The notes under the pieces were generated by a model that saw only the letters and a list, made by a program, of their open reading frames with translations, was not told where the DNA came from and did not search any database. 64,000 nt of DNA, from assembly GCA_030737875.1 (NCBI GenBank), contig CM060915.1, forward strand, positions 358,109,863 to 358,173,862. The letters are read 5' to 3'. How positions within the stretch are numbered: the stretch's first letter is position 1; each line of letters begins with the position of its first letter. Shown in pieces: positions 34,730 to 46,764 of the stretch. A program made the translations under genes and the position numbers. This DNA comes from Allium sativum. Its lineage: Eukaryota; Streptophyta; Magnoliopsida; Asparagales; Amaryllidaceae.

Positions 34730-37117
34730 ATGGCGAATAAGCGGAAGAAAGATGCAACATTTTCTCACCCCATAAACGCTGATGCAGCCGAAAAAAATGT
34801 TGCAGAAGCAAATTAGGAAGCCTCCTCTCATGAAGACGTGTCCCGATATCTAACCCGGGACGACGTGGATAAGGTCATGGCCGAGTTCAAAGGCCAGATG
34901 ATATCTCAAGATAAACTCCTCGAACAACAACAACAGTTGACAAGCAACCTCCTTGCTCGGATGGAAAAGGGATCTAACGTTTCAACATCAATTCCTCCAC
35001 CAGGCGAAGTGGGGCAGCGACTAATCTTCAGTCTGCATAAATACAAGCCGCAGATCAGGCCACACCATTGCTTCCTCCTAGCTCGACTGCACTCCTCGAT
35101 CGACCACAACCAGGAGTATTGCTTCATGTGACTAGCGCAGCCGCAGCTGTAGATTCACAGGAGGCCCGCGATCAAGATCTACATCATTCAACCATTTTGC
35201 CTCCACTTCAGGGAACAACTCAACCTCCCGGTCTACCGAGCAGCAGCTGGGTCGACTGGGATCAATGCCATTCCTATCACAACCCGACATCTTACCATAG
35301 ACTCATCTTATGCCTCTTCCCCTCCAACGAAGAGCTGGTGGAGCCTTCCCTTTGAACTAGGAAGATCACTCTACCATACTGATTCTCACCATGGCAATGG
35401 AAAACGCTACCATAAACCCTTCTAACATCGCTTCGGGCCGTAGCACCAGAGAGCCCCGAACATCACATGCTATGTTGGATCATCCAGGACCTTCCGTCAT
35501 GGGCATGGCTCAGACCAATTCTCATCAGGTTCAAGCGGCGTCAATCTACCGAACCAACAACTGCGATGGACCCTTGCCCTCACCTACACTCAACTTTCGG
35601 AGGTCGAACCCAACCAACGGTCGTCCTTTTGAGCATGCTTTTGGCGAACCGTAACATTGGAGTTCTTCAAAATGTAGAGTTGGATTCATGGCAACGGTTC
35701 CTCGGGGATGGAAGCTAGCTTGCAAGTATTATCAGACATTTCACCCGGGGCACTTCTTATCAAAGGGATATAGATGATATCCACTGCAGCCCCTTCACCA
35801 GGGAAATCAGAAACTCCCGAAATCCTCTGGACTTCAAGTTTCTATCGATTGATCCCTACAACGGTCGGACTGACCCGACCACCAATCTCATGTAGTACAT
35901 GCGCCATATGGAAGTACTATCTGCATCGACCAACATTATGGCCAAGTGTTTCCTGTTTTTCCTCACAGACATAGCTGACATGTGGTTTCGGCAGCTAATA
36001 ACGGAGTCAGACAGCAGTTGGAACATGCTGGTCACCCACTTCATCGAACAGTTCAGAATTCATATCTCTCGACTAAAGAGTGTCATGTCCCTAACCTCCA
36101 TCAGGAAACGACTGGGAGAGGCACTTCGTTAGGGGTGACAATTAGACCTGACCCGATTGACCCGGACCCGACCCGGAGGGTCTCGGTTCTAGGCGGGTCG
36201 GGTTTTTTCGGGTCTAAACTATACATTTCAAAAAACTAGACGCGCCCCGAGCTTCGGTTCGGGTCGGTTTGGGTCCGGTTGAATAATAACACTAAAAATA
36301 CATATATTTCAATGCTTTTTGGTCGGGTCTTTCGGGTCGGCTCTATGCGGGTCAGGTTTGATCGGGTCTTGATGGTATTTTTCATCATCTAGACCCGACC
36401 CGAGATCCATCGGGTTCGGTTCGGGTACGGGTCTTTTTGGGTCGGGTCGGTTTGGGTTTTCGGTTCTCGATTCTAATTGCCAGCCTTACACTTCGTTCTT
36501 TCCTCGAAAGATTCAACGCGACCGTAGCATCAGTTGATCGACCCGAGCCATCGATGGTGCTTATGGCTGCCATTGCATGTGTTTAGAACCAATCAAAATT
36601 CAGGATGTCTTTAACTAGAGATCCTCCGAAGGACATTGACGACTTCTACTCCGAGGCTGGGCAGTTCCTCCGACAAGAAGAGGCCAGCGTTGAGATGGAG
36701 AGCCTCGAGGTTCTTGCTGCCAAAGACGGAGGTCCATCCAACCCAAATGGCCGCAATAAAGGAAGAGGAAAGGCCTTAGAAAAGAATGAACGCAACGTAC
36801 GACCCTGGAGAGAGAACAAGTACAATCAGTATACCGAGATTCATTCTTCCCTGCTCGACATCTACCTTGATGTACAAGGATCCTTACCTTTCCCAAAACC
36901 TCTTCGAAGAGACTCGACCCAGAAAGAGCTTGACCCTGGAAAGAACTGCATGTTTCACAACACTACCAGTCATAGCACCAATGAATGCAGGTACCTGCAT
37001 GATCTCATCGAGGATAGGGTCAGGCGGGGAGAGTTACCCGAGTATGTCATGAAATCTGCGTTGGCTATGCCGCTGCAATTTTCTACCCAAACCCCAGGCC
37101 GGTCCCCGAGCTCCTAG
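34730..37117 (+). pseudogene. gag: TR-GAG-2 gag, disrupted and carrying a MITE
   Basis: The ATG at 34730 opens MANKRKKDATFSHP. A TAG near 34815 replaces the glutamine of the QEASSH segment shared with TR-GAG-1. The N-terminal helix (DDVDKVMAEFKGQM) follows, then a broken spacer. The capsid core (FKFLSIDPYNGRTDPT, IMAKCFLFFLTDIADMWF) lies at about 35760-36129. It is split by a hAT-type MITE at 36130-36488 and resumes RSFLERFNATVASVDRPEPS. A 170-codon frame from 36605 to 37117 holds the basic linker and the knuckle NCMFHNTTSHSTNEC (C-x2-H-x4-H-x4-C). Other stops include TAG near 35894 and 36584. It is clearly homologous to TR-GAG-1 gag. Confidence 0.85.
36130..36488. mobile_element. hAT-type MITE in TR-GAG-2 gag
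   Basis: This 359-bp insert is flanked by the 8-bp duplication CACTTCGT (36122-36129 and 36489-36496). Its ends are inverted repeats, TAGGGGTGACAATTAGA and TCTAATTGCCAGCCTTA, with a few mismatches. The interior is rich in GGGTCGGGT and its complement. An 8-bp duplication and TAGGG(G/A)TG ends are typical of non-autonomous hAT elements. It has no coding capacity. Gag reading resumes on both sides. Confidence 0.88.
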
Positions 37118-38203
37118 AAACGGAAAAGACCCTGAGCCCAGCACTTGCGACATCATCATTAACTAATGAGATTTAGATTTATTCTTTTGAATGTATTTTT
37201 GTTTCTTTAAATATCATGGGTAGGCCGAAGTACACACGTACGGAGTTAGGATTTAGCTCCTAGGCGTGCTTTGGGTTCGGCTCTCACCCACTCAGAATTT
37301 ATTTTCATTCCCTTGTAATAGCTCTTTAGCGGCACTAAACTATCTTTTGCAAATATGGACTATGCTTGAATGATTTAAGCCGAGTGTGACTGACACTCGC
37401 CAAACCCGAATATGGTCAGTGCTAAGCCACTGTCTGTAAAATACGGTTAATGTCTGCCACCATATCTGAGCCTACTCCTCAAGCCGAGTATGGTCAGATT
37501 TCTCTAAGCCGAGTATGGATTATACTCGCCCCTTCTTTGAGTTGAGTGTACTCTCCACTTGCTAAAACTTTACAAATATCACTTACCTATCACTACATTC
37601 GTCCGACTTCATTAGTCAAGCACGGATAAAAACGTATAAGACGAGCACAATTTACATTTGCCATAAGCCAAGTATGGATAATACTCGCCATCTCTATAGC
37701 CGAGTATGGATAATACTCGTCATCTCTGTAAGCCGAGTATGGATAATACTCGCCATCTTTATAAGCCAAGTATGGATAATACTCTTCATCACCGTAAGCC
37801 GAGTATAGATGATACTCGCCACCCCTATAAGCCCAAGTGCGACTACCGCTCGACAACTCTTTAAGCCGAGTATGGTTAATACTCGCCTAAACAAGACTAA
37901 AGCCATTTCTAAACAGAGAATGGTCTCCATAATCTCTGCAGGTACTAGATCTTTCAACCGAAGCAGTGGACTACTTTCATAGCATTCTCGACCTTAATAC
38001 GGTCCTCGTTGGTTGTCGGTTTTCTGACCTTAATACGATCTACATCGATCGCTGATTTTCTAGTCTTAATACAACCGTCAGGATTGTCGGATTTTTGGCC
38101 TTAATATGGTTCGGCGCAACCATAGATGCTTACACATTGAACTCCGATGCAATGTTCAGAACACACCTCCTTTACCAAGAAGGATGCATTCTGAGGGGTA
38201 AAG
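37118..38203 (+). other. TR-GAG-2 3' non-coding hairpin array and polypurine tract
   Basis: Hairpins: GGAGTTA-GGATT-TAGCTCC (37242-37260), CGAGTGT-GACTG-ACACTCG (37381-37399), CGAGTAT-GGATT-ATACTCG (37510-37528), CGAGTAT-GGATA-ATACTCG (37701-37719 and 37734-37752), CGAGTAT-AGATG-ATACTCG (37800-37818), CGAGTAT-GGTTA-ATACTCG (37867-37885) and TATGGTT/AACCATA (38105-38124). The central part repeats at about 33-40 bp. CTTAATACG repeats lie at 37990-38110. CTGAGGGGTAAAG at 38191-38203 is the likely polypurine tract. Confidence 0.75.
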
Positions 38204-39094
38204 TGTTGACCCACTTTTTGGCAAAGGATGCCACGGTTCAACGAATCGAATCCCAATGTTAAGAAACTCATGAAACCACATCAATCGACCCCAACCATCG
38301 ACTTCTACTTCAGAAAACCCAACGGGCGGCCTTTTTCTTAAAAACCCAGGCAATCGACCGCTCCTTCAGAACAAGCCCAAATAAAATATGGCTCGAGCCA
38401 TATTTCCCTCGAGCAACAACATCTCATGCCCCGAAAGAATCGCTCTCCCGGACCGACCGAGTCAAACATTTCCTTAAGAGTTGGATTGACCAGATATCTC
38501 TGGATCTACGTGGAAATATCCAAATGAGCCATTTATTTCTCAACCCGATTCTCAAGGGATTAAAGGCGGCCAACCACTTCCGGCCAAAGCTTTACTTTTG
38601 ATACACCTCATCTCGAGTGCCACGTAAGCCACAATTCTCGATGACACTATTAATTAGCAGTAGGAGGTCGGGTCCCACCGCCGCAACCGCTTCAAATGAT
38701 CGAGCGCCACGTGTGCGAGCTCCGCAAAAGAGGCAAGCCACGTTGCAGCTCTTCTCTTCACCTATAAATACCTCCATGCTCAATATAGAAAGGGACTTTT
38801 CTGGATCTTCTTTCCTCCACTTCAACTTTTGGGCACGAGCTCTCACTCTCTCAAGCTCAAACTCCACAGCTAACTACAAAAATATCTAACTCTCCCTCTT
38901 TCTTCAAATACATGTAATCAAAAGAAAGTCAATGTATATAAAGTGGACGTAGGCACCATATTTGCCGAACCACTATAAAAAGTCTTGCGTGTTCCCTGTT
39001 TTCTTTACTATACCGTATTCTGTGATTGCTATTTGTGTGTTCTACGCAAGATTGGGGGTTGACTGTCACAAGTGACCAACTTCTGACATCAATA
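38204..39094 (+). repeat. TR-GAG-2 3' LTR
   Basis: This 891-bp LTR is similar throughout to 33754-34667. It keeps the 22-bp palindrome (38384-38405), the G-box (about 38708) and a good TATAAATA at 38763-38770. It ends ATCAATA, followed by the CAGAG duplication. Confidence 0.88.
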
Positions 39095-39099
39095 CAGAG

Positions 39100-42000
39100 A
39101 AATTTGACAACAATCCCTCTACTTATGAAGATCCACGGTCTTCAATTACTCCATCTCGATCCGCTTCTGAACATATCCAACATTTACGTATTTGCTGGTC
39201 GACATGGTTTTCGAATATAAATTTGATCCTGGTCTTTCCGTACCAACAATCAATTTGGCTAGATTTTGATAGTTGGTGATTCAATAAACAACCATCATCC
39301 ATAGAAAATAAAATGGATTTATTGGGTCAGTATACTGTGTCACTTGGCCTCTTTAGTTAAACAGTTGTTAATTAAATTTCTAAATCTTCCAACATTTGGA
39401 ATACCGCCTTTCCACTTCTTATTTCCAAATCAATTTTCCCAACTTATAATTCATCGAATTATAGTTTATTATATCCTTTACAGAACATTATTTTAATTCT
39501 TCAAGTACCCTCATTTGTAAATTAATATCACCCTTGGATAATCCTGAAGTCGTTCAAGTTAGGGTATTTTTATTTATCTCTCAGACCTTGAGTCGACAAC
39601 ATTCTTATCTTCAGGTTAGATACGAGTTTATGAACCAAATCACATTCCAATAATTATCCCAACACTTCTATTTACCATACGATTTTAAACATGGTTTTTA
39701 ACCACATCTATTTCCTTTTGAAAAACTTATTTCAATCCCAAAATCATGTTACTAAATTTAAAATATCTCTATTACCCTATTTTTAGGCTTTTAAATTCCA
39801 TCTAACTTCCTTCCAATTACAAATCCCCTTCTGAACCGGTTTTGACTCTTAAAATCATTTAGAACATTAATCCATTTATAGTCTACTTTAATAATTGCCC
39901 AATTTGGATTTTATAAAAATCTGACCAATAGAATTATTAATAAGCTTTCATATTAAATATAAATTCGCTTACATTTTCATTTAATTGCACATAAAGCTTT
40001 ACACTTCATAAACTTCCATTAAAAGACTTTAGTTCAAGAATTATCACTTTGATTATTATTAAAGTAATAACCAATGCCAACGTCTTTAGAAATCAATTTG
40101 TTTACTTCAATATAAATAGTTAATCTTCCTTTCGGATAATTAAAATAATAATCAATTCTAAAAATAATTAATGATTCAAAATTTATTTAATAATCTATCT
40201 TGGTTAAAAAACGGTTGACTTAGTCAACTCAAAACAAGGTTAATCCTTTAACTAATTCCATTAGTCCTTTCTTTTAATCACTTTAAATAATTTACTTTAA
40301 TTTAATTAACAATTTAATTAAATTGAATAATCACAGTTAATTATTATTTGAAACAATAAATTCAATCCTTAACCATTTTGTCAATTTCTGCTCATTGCTT
40401 ATAAAACCCACCAACATAAGAATTTGCTTTATATACTCGCTTTATTGTTATTAAAATAATCATTCATTTCTTTTAATAAGCCTTTATTCAACTAATCCAT
40501 GTAAAATAGGTTTCAATATCCGTTTTGGTTATAAAATAAATTCTTATATCCTTATTTCTATCGATTTACCTGACTGTAAATCAATGTTCATAAAATGATT
40601 CTTTTTTAGGCCAACCGTTACCAATTACTCAACCAATATCACCCATTGGTTAATAACAAACAAATGTTGAATTTTAATTCAATGATTAACAACAAATCAA
40701 TCATTTAATCATATTGGTTAAATGGTTCACATAATAAAATATTAATATAAACAACATATTTGAGGAACCCGGTTGGATTCCTCCAACCTGTCCTTTCCTG
40801 CATCAAAATGGGTTACCTCAAATTCAATACGATAATTTATTTATCACGGTAAATAGAAATAAACAGTTCAACTAATAACAATCAACAAACAATCTATAAT
40901 GTCCATTCAAATGCCCAATTACTTAGTTAATACGTTTATATTGTTATAAACGTAACCAACAAGGTAAGTTACCTCGTTTGGAATCTAATCATTAATATAA
41001 CAATTTAATTCGATTAAATTAAACCAACAGTTAATTTAATAAACGAATATAAAAAATATTCAGCATACAACCAGTCATCCCATTATCAACTATTAACAAA
41101 CATTGCACACAAAATAAAAACACGACTTATAAAAATATAAGTGGGGTAAAATGAGTGAGTTGAACTCACCTTAGATTTTCATTCATTGTCAAAACAGATT
41201 GTTTTTAATTAAATTAAACAAGAATTTAATTTAATTAAAATTTCTATTTGCATCTAACTACGTCCAAACCAGCTTCATAATGCCACGCTCGTCGATACGG
41301 TTTCAACATCTCCTTGTTTCACCCATTTTCCGTTACTGCATGACACAGTTATACATTTAATACGATATTCGGTATCTAAATTAATATTATTATAACCTTA
41401 AATTATAATCTATTATTAAATATATATTTTCTACTAACATTAACTAAATGCATTAGTAACATTTAATATTTACATTTAAAATGAATGGGCACATTATAAC
41501 TAGACATGCTTCTTTACGTGATTAGGGATGTTAATAATATGGCTCATAATTAAACATCAACAAATTATGATTAGGCACATTTGTTTATGGGTTAGGCAGA
41601 TAATATTATTAATTAGGCACGATTTATATATTACCCAGGTTTCCACTTCGACTGTACATATTCTTCGTTGTTATCAAAGATGCCGCAAGCTAGTTCACCA
41701 ATTTCTTTTTTTTTCATTGTTTCAAAAATCTATTTTCAACTTCCCACATGCATTCTTTCATTTGTACTATTGCTTCTCCCATCTTCTTCTACTTCAGCCA
41801 AATAAGCACTTCCCATTTTCTTTTAACATCTCCAACCTTCCCATCTTCTCGGTCAACAGCCTGGAGCTTTCAAATGATAATGTTGCAACCTCCGTTCCTT
41901 TTCCACTTATATATTATGTCACTCCTCACACCTAGCTGCATTAGCCTGACCTCACCCACCAGCAAACAAAATGCCACTATGGCCAGATCATCGGAGCTCC

Positions 42001-43492
42001 TCTATTGGTCTTCCGCGTTCAACCAGACCTCCCCACTCTCATGAACTCCACGCACAGTTTTTGACCCACAATGCTACTGCCTCACTAGATATGAAACACT
42101 GCTTCTCTGGTTCGAACGACTTCCCCCTCTTCTTATTCATCATGCGAGCACGTCTCTCTCCCCATTTTCTTCCGTTGTAATCTTCAATTTATAATCTTTA
42201 TTTTATATACAGTGGGTTTAGTTTTAATGTAAGGAGGTTCGGTTTTAAATTTTGTTTAGAGGAAAGCCTACTGGAATCGAAGATTAAAGCACATGTATTT
42301 ATAGTGAAAATATACGTGGTGGCCACGCCACGCTACTATGTTTATTTATTTGTTGATCGGTAGGTACAGGCTAGCATGTATGAAGGTTGGAATTTCAAAA
42401 TGCCTTTGTCGGCACGGTTTCTCTTTTTTATTATTATAGGATCGGCTACAGCTACATTCAAGGATGTACGATTGTTGAGTAAATATGGGGTAGGTTATAC
42501 TTAAGATTTAAGTATACATATTTTTCTTCTTTCATTTATAAATCGTAGAGCATAAAGCTACTGCAAAGGAAAGCTGGCATGATTTAAGAATGGAAAGACA
42601 CAACGGTATTTATGTGGAAATGATAGCATGATATTTTTTTCCAAACCATGGTCGGCATAGTAGCAGAAGATTAGTCCGCAGGTAATGGAAATAAAAAGGA
42701 CACCGGGAAAGATTTGATTGAGTTATATATATAGTTTAATAATGTATTAAATTCTACAACACCATCCATTGTTTATTGTTAACCATAAAATATACGTACG
42801 TCCATGCACGAACCCCAAACAAAACAAAAATATGCGTACTACTATACGTTGACATTCAAGTCCTAATAAAAATTAATTTCGTTGAAAACCAACTTTTTTT
42901 GCAAAACGACATTATTTTGAGTTATCAGGTGATCTTTAAATTTCATTTTCCATCAAAATAACCCAATTAGAAATCCTACAATAACTATCTACATGTATTT
43001 CAATAAAATTCATTTCGTCGAAAATAGAGATCGTTTGAAAAGGAAGCTATTTCTAAGGCTTGTATAATATAGGTATAATATAATTAAATCCAGAACAATT
43101 TTATTTTAAATCATAATTAATTATTATTATCGTATATCTCCAATTGAAATCTTATACAGCTTCAAAATAGACCAATATAGAATGTAACTTGATATTTAAA
43201 ATCCCAGGTCAAACGATATTAATATATTTATAGATATAAATTCTTAATATTTTATTAAATAAATGTTGTCGTTTATTAATGAATTCCACAGGGACTATTT
43301 GAAAATTTGAATTGGACATAACTTAAAATCTATAATATGAAATCTCCATTTTTCTTTTTCGTTAAAAAAATATAATCAAATCAACTCAAACGTTTCTTGT
43401 TTCATAGAAATCCAACTTATATCGGATCATGTATATTCAATTAAAGTTCAAATCATAAATTACGAACTACCGCGGTGTGCTTGTTTTAATTA

Positions 43493-43533
<41 letters not shown>

Positions 43534-43643
43534 AACTCCATTTTATTAAATAAATTGATATAAAATTCATTATATTTCGAATATAATATATAAAACGGAT
43601 TTAAATATTTAAATTTAAATGACCGAGAATCTGGGATGTTACA
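39100..43643 (-). repeat. Element B, portion right of TR-GAG-2
   Basis: This 4.5-kb AT-rich stretch has no gene. Notable parts are small hairpins such as AACCAAT/ATTGGTT at 40631-40651, TTGAATT/AATTCAA at 40667-40682 and GTTGAC-TTA-GTCAAC at 40214-40228; GTGAGT-TGA-ACTCAC near 41155; a GC-richer pyrimidine island at 41640-42180; and a TA microsatellite at about 43497-43530 near the LTR start. It aligns by eye with element D in reverse orientation. Confidence 0.65.
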
Positions 43644-44410
43644 AAGATGTTGCACGATCAATGTTTCATACCGTTGAAACTGGTAAAGATGATGCTAACG
43701 TCGAAGAGGAACCAAATGTTGAAGTTAAAAAAAAATATGATTTATTGAATCATGCCAAAAAAACCTTTTGGAATGGATGTAAAAGTGGCACTCAATTATC
43801 GGCAACTGCAAAGTACATTGCAATGAAATCAAAATACACAATCTTACGGAAGCTGGGTTTATGGTTGTTGTTCAAGATGCTAAATGCCATATGCCATCCG
43901 ATAATTTAATGCGCGAAAATTATTGTGAAGTGAAAAAACTTATGTCATCTTTCAGTTTGCCGTATCAGAAAATAGATACATGTTTAAAGGGTTGCATGTT
44001 GTATTGGAAAGATGTCATCAATCTTAGAAATTGTAAAATGTGTAATCAAGAAAGGTACAAACCAAGGAAAAAGAAGTTTCGTACAAGCGTATGCATTATT
44101 TGCACATCACTCTTGGAATTCAGTGGTTATATGCATCATCTATAATAACGCATCATATGAGATGACACAGTGTGAGAACACCTCAAGAAGGTACGTTGAC
44201 ACATCCATTGGATGGAGAAGCATGAAAATATTTTAACAACAAATATCCCGATTTCGCAGCGGAGAGCCGCAACGTTAGACTAGGTTTATGTACAGATAGC
44301 TTCTCACCGCTTTCTCAGTTTGGTTTTAAATATTCATCTTGTCATATAATAATCACACCTTACAATCTACCCCGTGGATGTGTATGAAAACCCCATATAT
44401 GTTTCGCACA
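43644..44410 (+). pseudogene. CACTA transposase, middle part, frameshifted
   Basis: It continues the exon cut at 32394. The first frame gives VARSMFHTVETGKDD and a motif of the form YDLLNHAKKTFWNGCKSGTQ. A second frame gives NYCEVKKLMSSFSLPYQKID, then CLKGCMLYWKD and CKMCNQERYKP, the zinc-binding region before the tnp2 domain. Other frames give NVRLGL and ITPYNLPRG, matching the NVRLGL and PYNLPPWM landmarks of tnp2 transposases. At least three frame changes are present. The sequence stops near 44410, before the DDE catalytic region, which is absent. Confidence 0.78.
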
Positions 44411-44702
44411 ATTGTCTATTTTTAAACAAGATGGGACCGTTGAACAAGATTCTTCTTCTGAAGCAACATTATCTATTTTTAAACAACATGGCCGACACGC
44501 TAGAAAATGTGTGGAAATATGGCTAGATGATAAAGATTACCATGTAGAACACACATATATTCTTTTTAATTGTCTTGAAGTTGCACCATTTGTTAGGTAA
44601 CGATTTTTTACAAGTTTTGTTAAATTTAAGTTACACATGTAAATAATAATGTAACATATCATGTTTGTGTTTGCAATATTTATGAATCACAAAATCCAAG
44701 CG
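44411..44702 (+). pseudogene. CACTA transposase, DUF4218 end fragment
   Basis: It begins LSIFKQDG, repeats LSIFKQHGRHARK a few codons later and continues to HTYILFNCLEVAPFV, the end of the DUF4218 region. A GT at 44600 may start an intron. The text then reads SQNPS up to 44702, where the non-autonomous CACTA is inserted. On the other side GDLSKDF continues in frame if a 2-bp CG overlap is counted once. Confidence 0.72.
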
Positions 44703-44734
44703 CACTACAACAAAAACACCATATTACAACTTTA

Positions 44735-44940
44735 ATTTTACAACGGTGGTAAAAGCACCGTTGTAATAAATGGTTTTTTACAACGGTGGTAAACGCACCG
44801 TTGTAATAAATGGTTTTTTACAACGGTGGTAAAGACACCGTTGTAATAAATGGTTTTTTACAACGGTGGTAAAAGCACCGTTGTAATAAATGGTTTTTTA
44901 CAATGGTGGTATTCCCTAAAGTTGTAATAAACATATTTTT
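44735..44940. repeat. Subterminal 40-bp hairpin repeats of the CACTA element
   Basis: Five copies at an exact 40-bp period start at 44741, 44781, 44821, 44861 and 44901. Each is itself an inverted repeat with arms TTACAACGGTG and CACCGTTGTAA around a short variable loop; the fifth is degenerate. Such arrays are the usual binding sites of the CACTA accessory protein (known for the class). Confidence 0.85.
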
Positions 44941-44999
44941 AACAACTTTTTGTTTTGTTAGTTGTAATAGATGCCCATTACAAACTTCATGTTTATAAT

Positions 45000-45850
45000 A
45001 TCTATATTTAATAACTAATTATATTAATATTTAATAATAATTAATAATAAACTTAGGAATCAATAATATTTATTAAATAATTAATAGTTAATAAGTGGTA
45101 ATTAATGTTTAATAGTTAATGTTAACTGCTTATTAATTAATATTTAGGTGACATATACATTATAAGCTTTTAATAGTTATTACTCGATTATAACTAAGTA
45201 GAAATAAGTAAAAGTTAAATAATAACTATTGTTAATATGAAATAATCCTAATTAATAATTAACATTTAATTAATAACTAATTAGTAAGTAATAATTAATA
45301 ATCAATAATAAGTAAACAAATAAATATTACTTAATTAATTAATAATTTACAAATAATTCATCTGTCTGGAGTTCACATGTATTTGCGTGTGAGGTTCAAG
45401 TATGTTTTTTTAAGATGTACCAATTAGTTTATAATCTATGATGAACGTAATTTTTTAATTTAATAATTATTAACTAATAATAACTATAAAAAATAAATTT
45501 AATAAATAATCAATATGTAACAAAATATTTAATAATTCAAAATTAATCACCATATTACAATTAACTAAATATTTGCAACGTTCGATAGACGACAATTGCA
45601 ATAACAAATTTATAAAAATTGATTTTTCTCGACATTTGTAATAAAGGGTTTTTATAATTGGTTTTTCTTGATAATAACTTATACACGTCATTATTTATAA
45701 TTTAATATTTAACATCAAATGTTTGATGATCAATATTTAACATTTAATATTTCATTTATAAGTAATATTTAATATGTAACATTAATAGGTAATAACTAAT
45801 AACAAAAAGTAATATCTAATACTATTAATAAGTATATTTACCCTTATGAT
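45000..45850. other. AT-rich interior of the CACTA element
   Basis: Almost only TAATAATTAA-type sequence is present. I see no gene or recognisable signal in it. Confidence 0.6.
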
Positions 45851-45852
45851 CC

Positions 45853-45953
45853 GTCGGCCCAACCAAACGTACCCGACCCGCCATCCCTTATAACCCTAAT
45901 TCCATCGTAACCCCCTTCATTCACTCAAGCCGCCTCACAAATTTCTCAAAACC
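45853..45953 (+). other. Gene-like 5' sequence in the CACTA element, left of element C
   Basis: A sharp change from AT-rich to C-rich, transcript-leader-like sequence with ACCCTAATTCC and CCTTCATTCACTC. It continues after element C at 53380 with AACCCTAGATCC, CTTCGACCTCC and ACCCTAAACC. This resembles the 5' UTR and start of a plant gene captured by the transposon. No gene is named. Confidence 0.4.
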
Positions 45954-46764
45954 TGTGAAAACCCGTAACTTCCCCGTTAAGGAAAGCGTCGGATAGTTCG
46001 AGAACAAGCCACAACAGAACGCATATAAAAGAACGTTTCATTGTATATTACAACAATGCATCAGATTACAAGAATATACAGAGTATAAATGAATAATACA
46101 CAGAATTACCAGAGATTTAAATTACATTTAAATACATAGCAGCGGAAAATAATACAATACACAACTAGAATGAGATATACGGATACAAAGCTTTCCGGAT
46201 ATCGTTCCAGCTGTAAACCAGGATCCTGTGAATATAAATCTGCAAAACCAAAACTACAAGCTGCCCGTGTCGAAAATAAGGGCACCCAGAGTTTAGGTTA
46301 AAACAATAAACTCCAGGTCAGTCATGTGACTGGTGTGAGAACTAAAACAGTTATTAATCTTTATTTTAAATCATTAGGTAAATCAAGGGACCACGCCGTA
46401 TAACACGGAACGGGTTTCCTCCCAAGAATACCAGTGCATAAAACAACAGCGCAATGCTAAATAAAGAAAAATGAAGCTGTTATAAGACCCAGGTCCTATC
46501 ACACAATGCAAACGCAAGCCGGGGGATAGGGTTTTCCCTTATAACAGCCAAAGAATGCTTGATACGCTTAAAACAAATCATTTGATACTACTATAAGTGC
46601 ATAGTGTATAAAACAACTTCAAATCATAAGTATCAATCATAGGCGGCATGAATGGCCCATAACACTATGTCGCCATATATAAGTTTACAATCAAAACCGC
46701 AAATGTCGTATTGGAAGTTGGGTTATCATTTATGGTATGAACCGAGGCTAGGGGCAAGATCCTC

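Larger units (their letters stand above)
33754..39094 (+). mobile_element. Gag-only LTR retrotransposon TR-GAG-2, complete
   Basis: This is a complete insertion in element B with duplication CAGAG at 33749-33753 and 39095-39099. LTRs (33754-34667 and 38204-39094) begin TGTTGACC; the 5' LTR ends GTCAACA and the 3' LTR ends ATCAATA (one mutation). A primer site, one gag, a hairpin-rich 3' region and a G-rich tract lie between. No pol is present. Gag and LTR signals are related to TR-GAG-1 but clearly divergent, so this is a sister family. Confidence 0.9.
32395..43643 (-). mobile_element. Long-LTR element B (likely solo LTR, 5.9 kb without its nested insert)
   Basis: It is flanked by AAGAT (32390-32394 and 43644-43648). 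In element sense it starts TGTAACATCCCAGAT and ends TTTACA, the TG...CA form of an LTR with a 5-bp duplication. Removing TR-GAG-2 leaves about 5.9 kb. I see no second copy of its start inside and no coding region, so it looks like a single very long LTR. Parts match element D (56556-62347) in the opposite orientation: 39095-43643 with D's first part, and 33000-33753 with D's end. It contains hairpin chains (40150-40800) and a GC-richer island (41640-42180). The family is not recognised by name. Confidence 0.75.

Noticed and set aside
37593..37957. Tyr-rich repeat ORFs (YHLYSAYGDEEYYPYLAY type)
   Set aside because: They are antisense translations of the TR-GAG-2 hairpin repeats with period divisible by three; not a protein.
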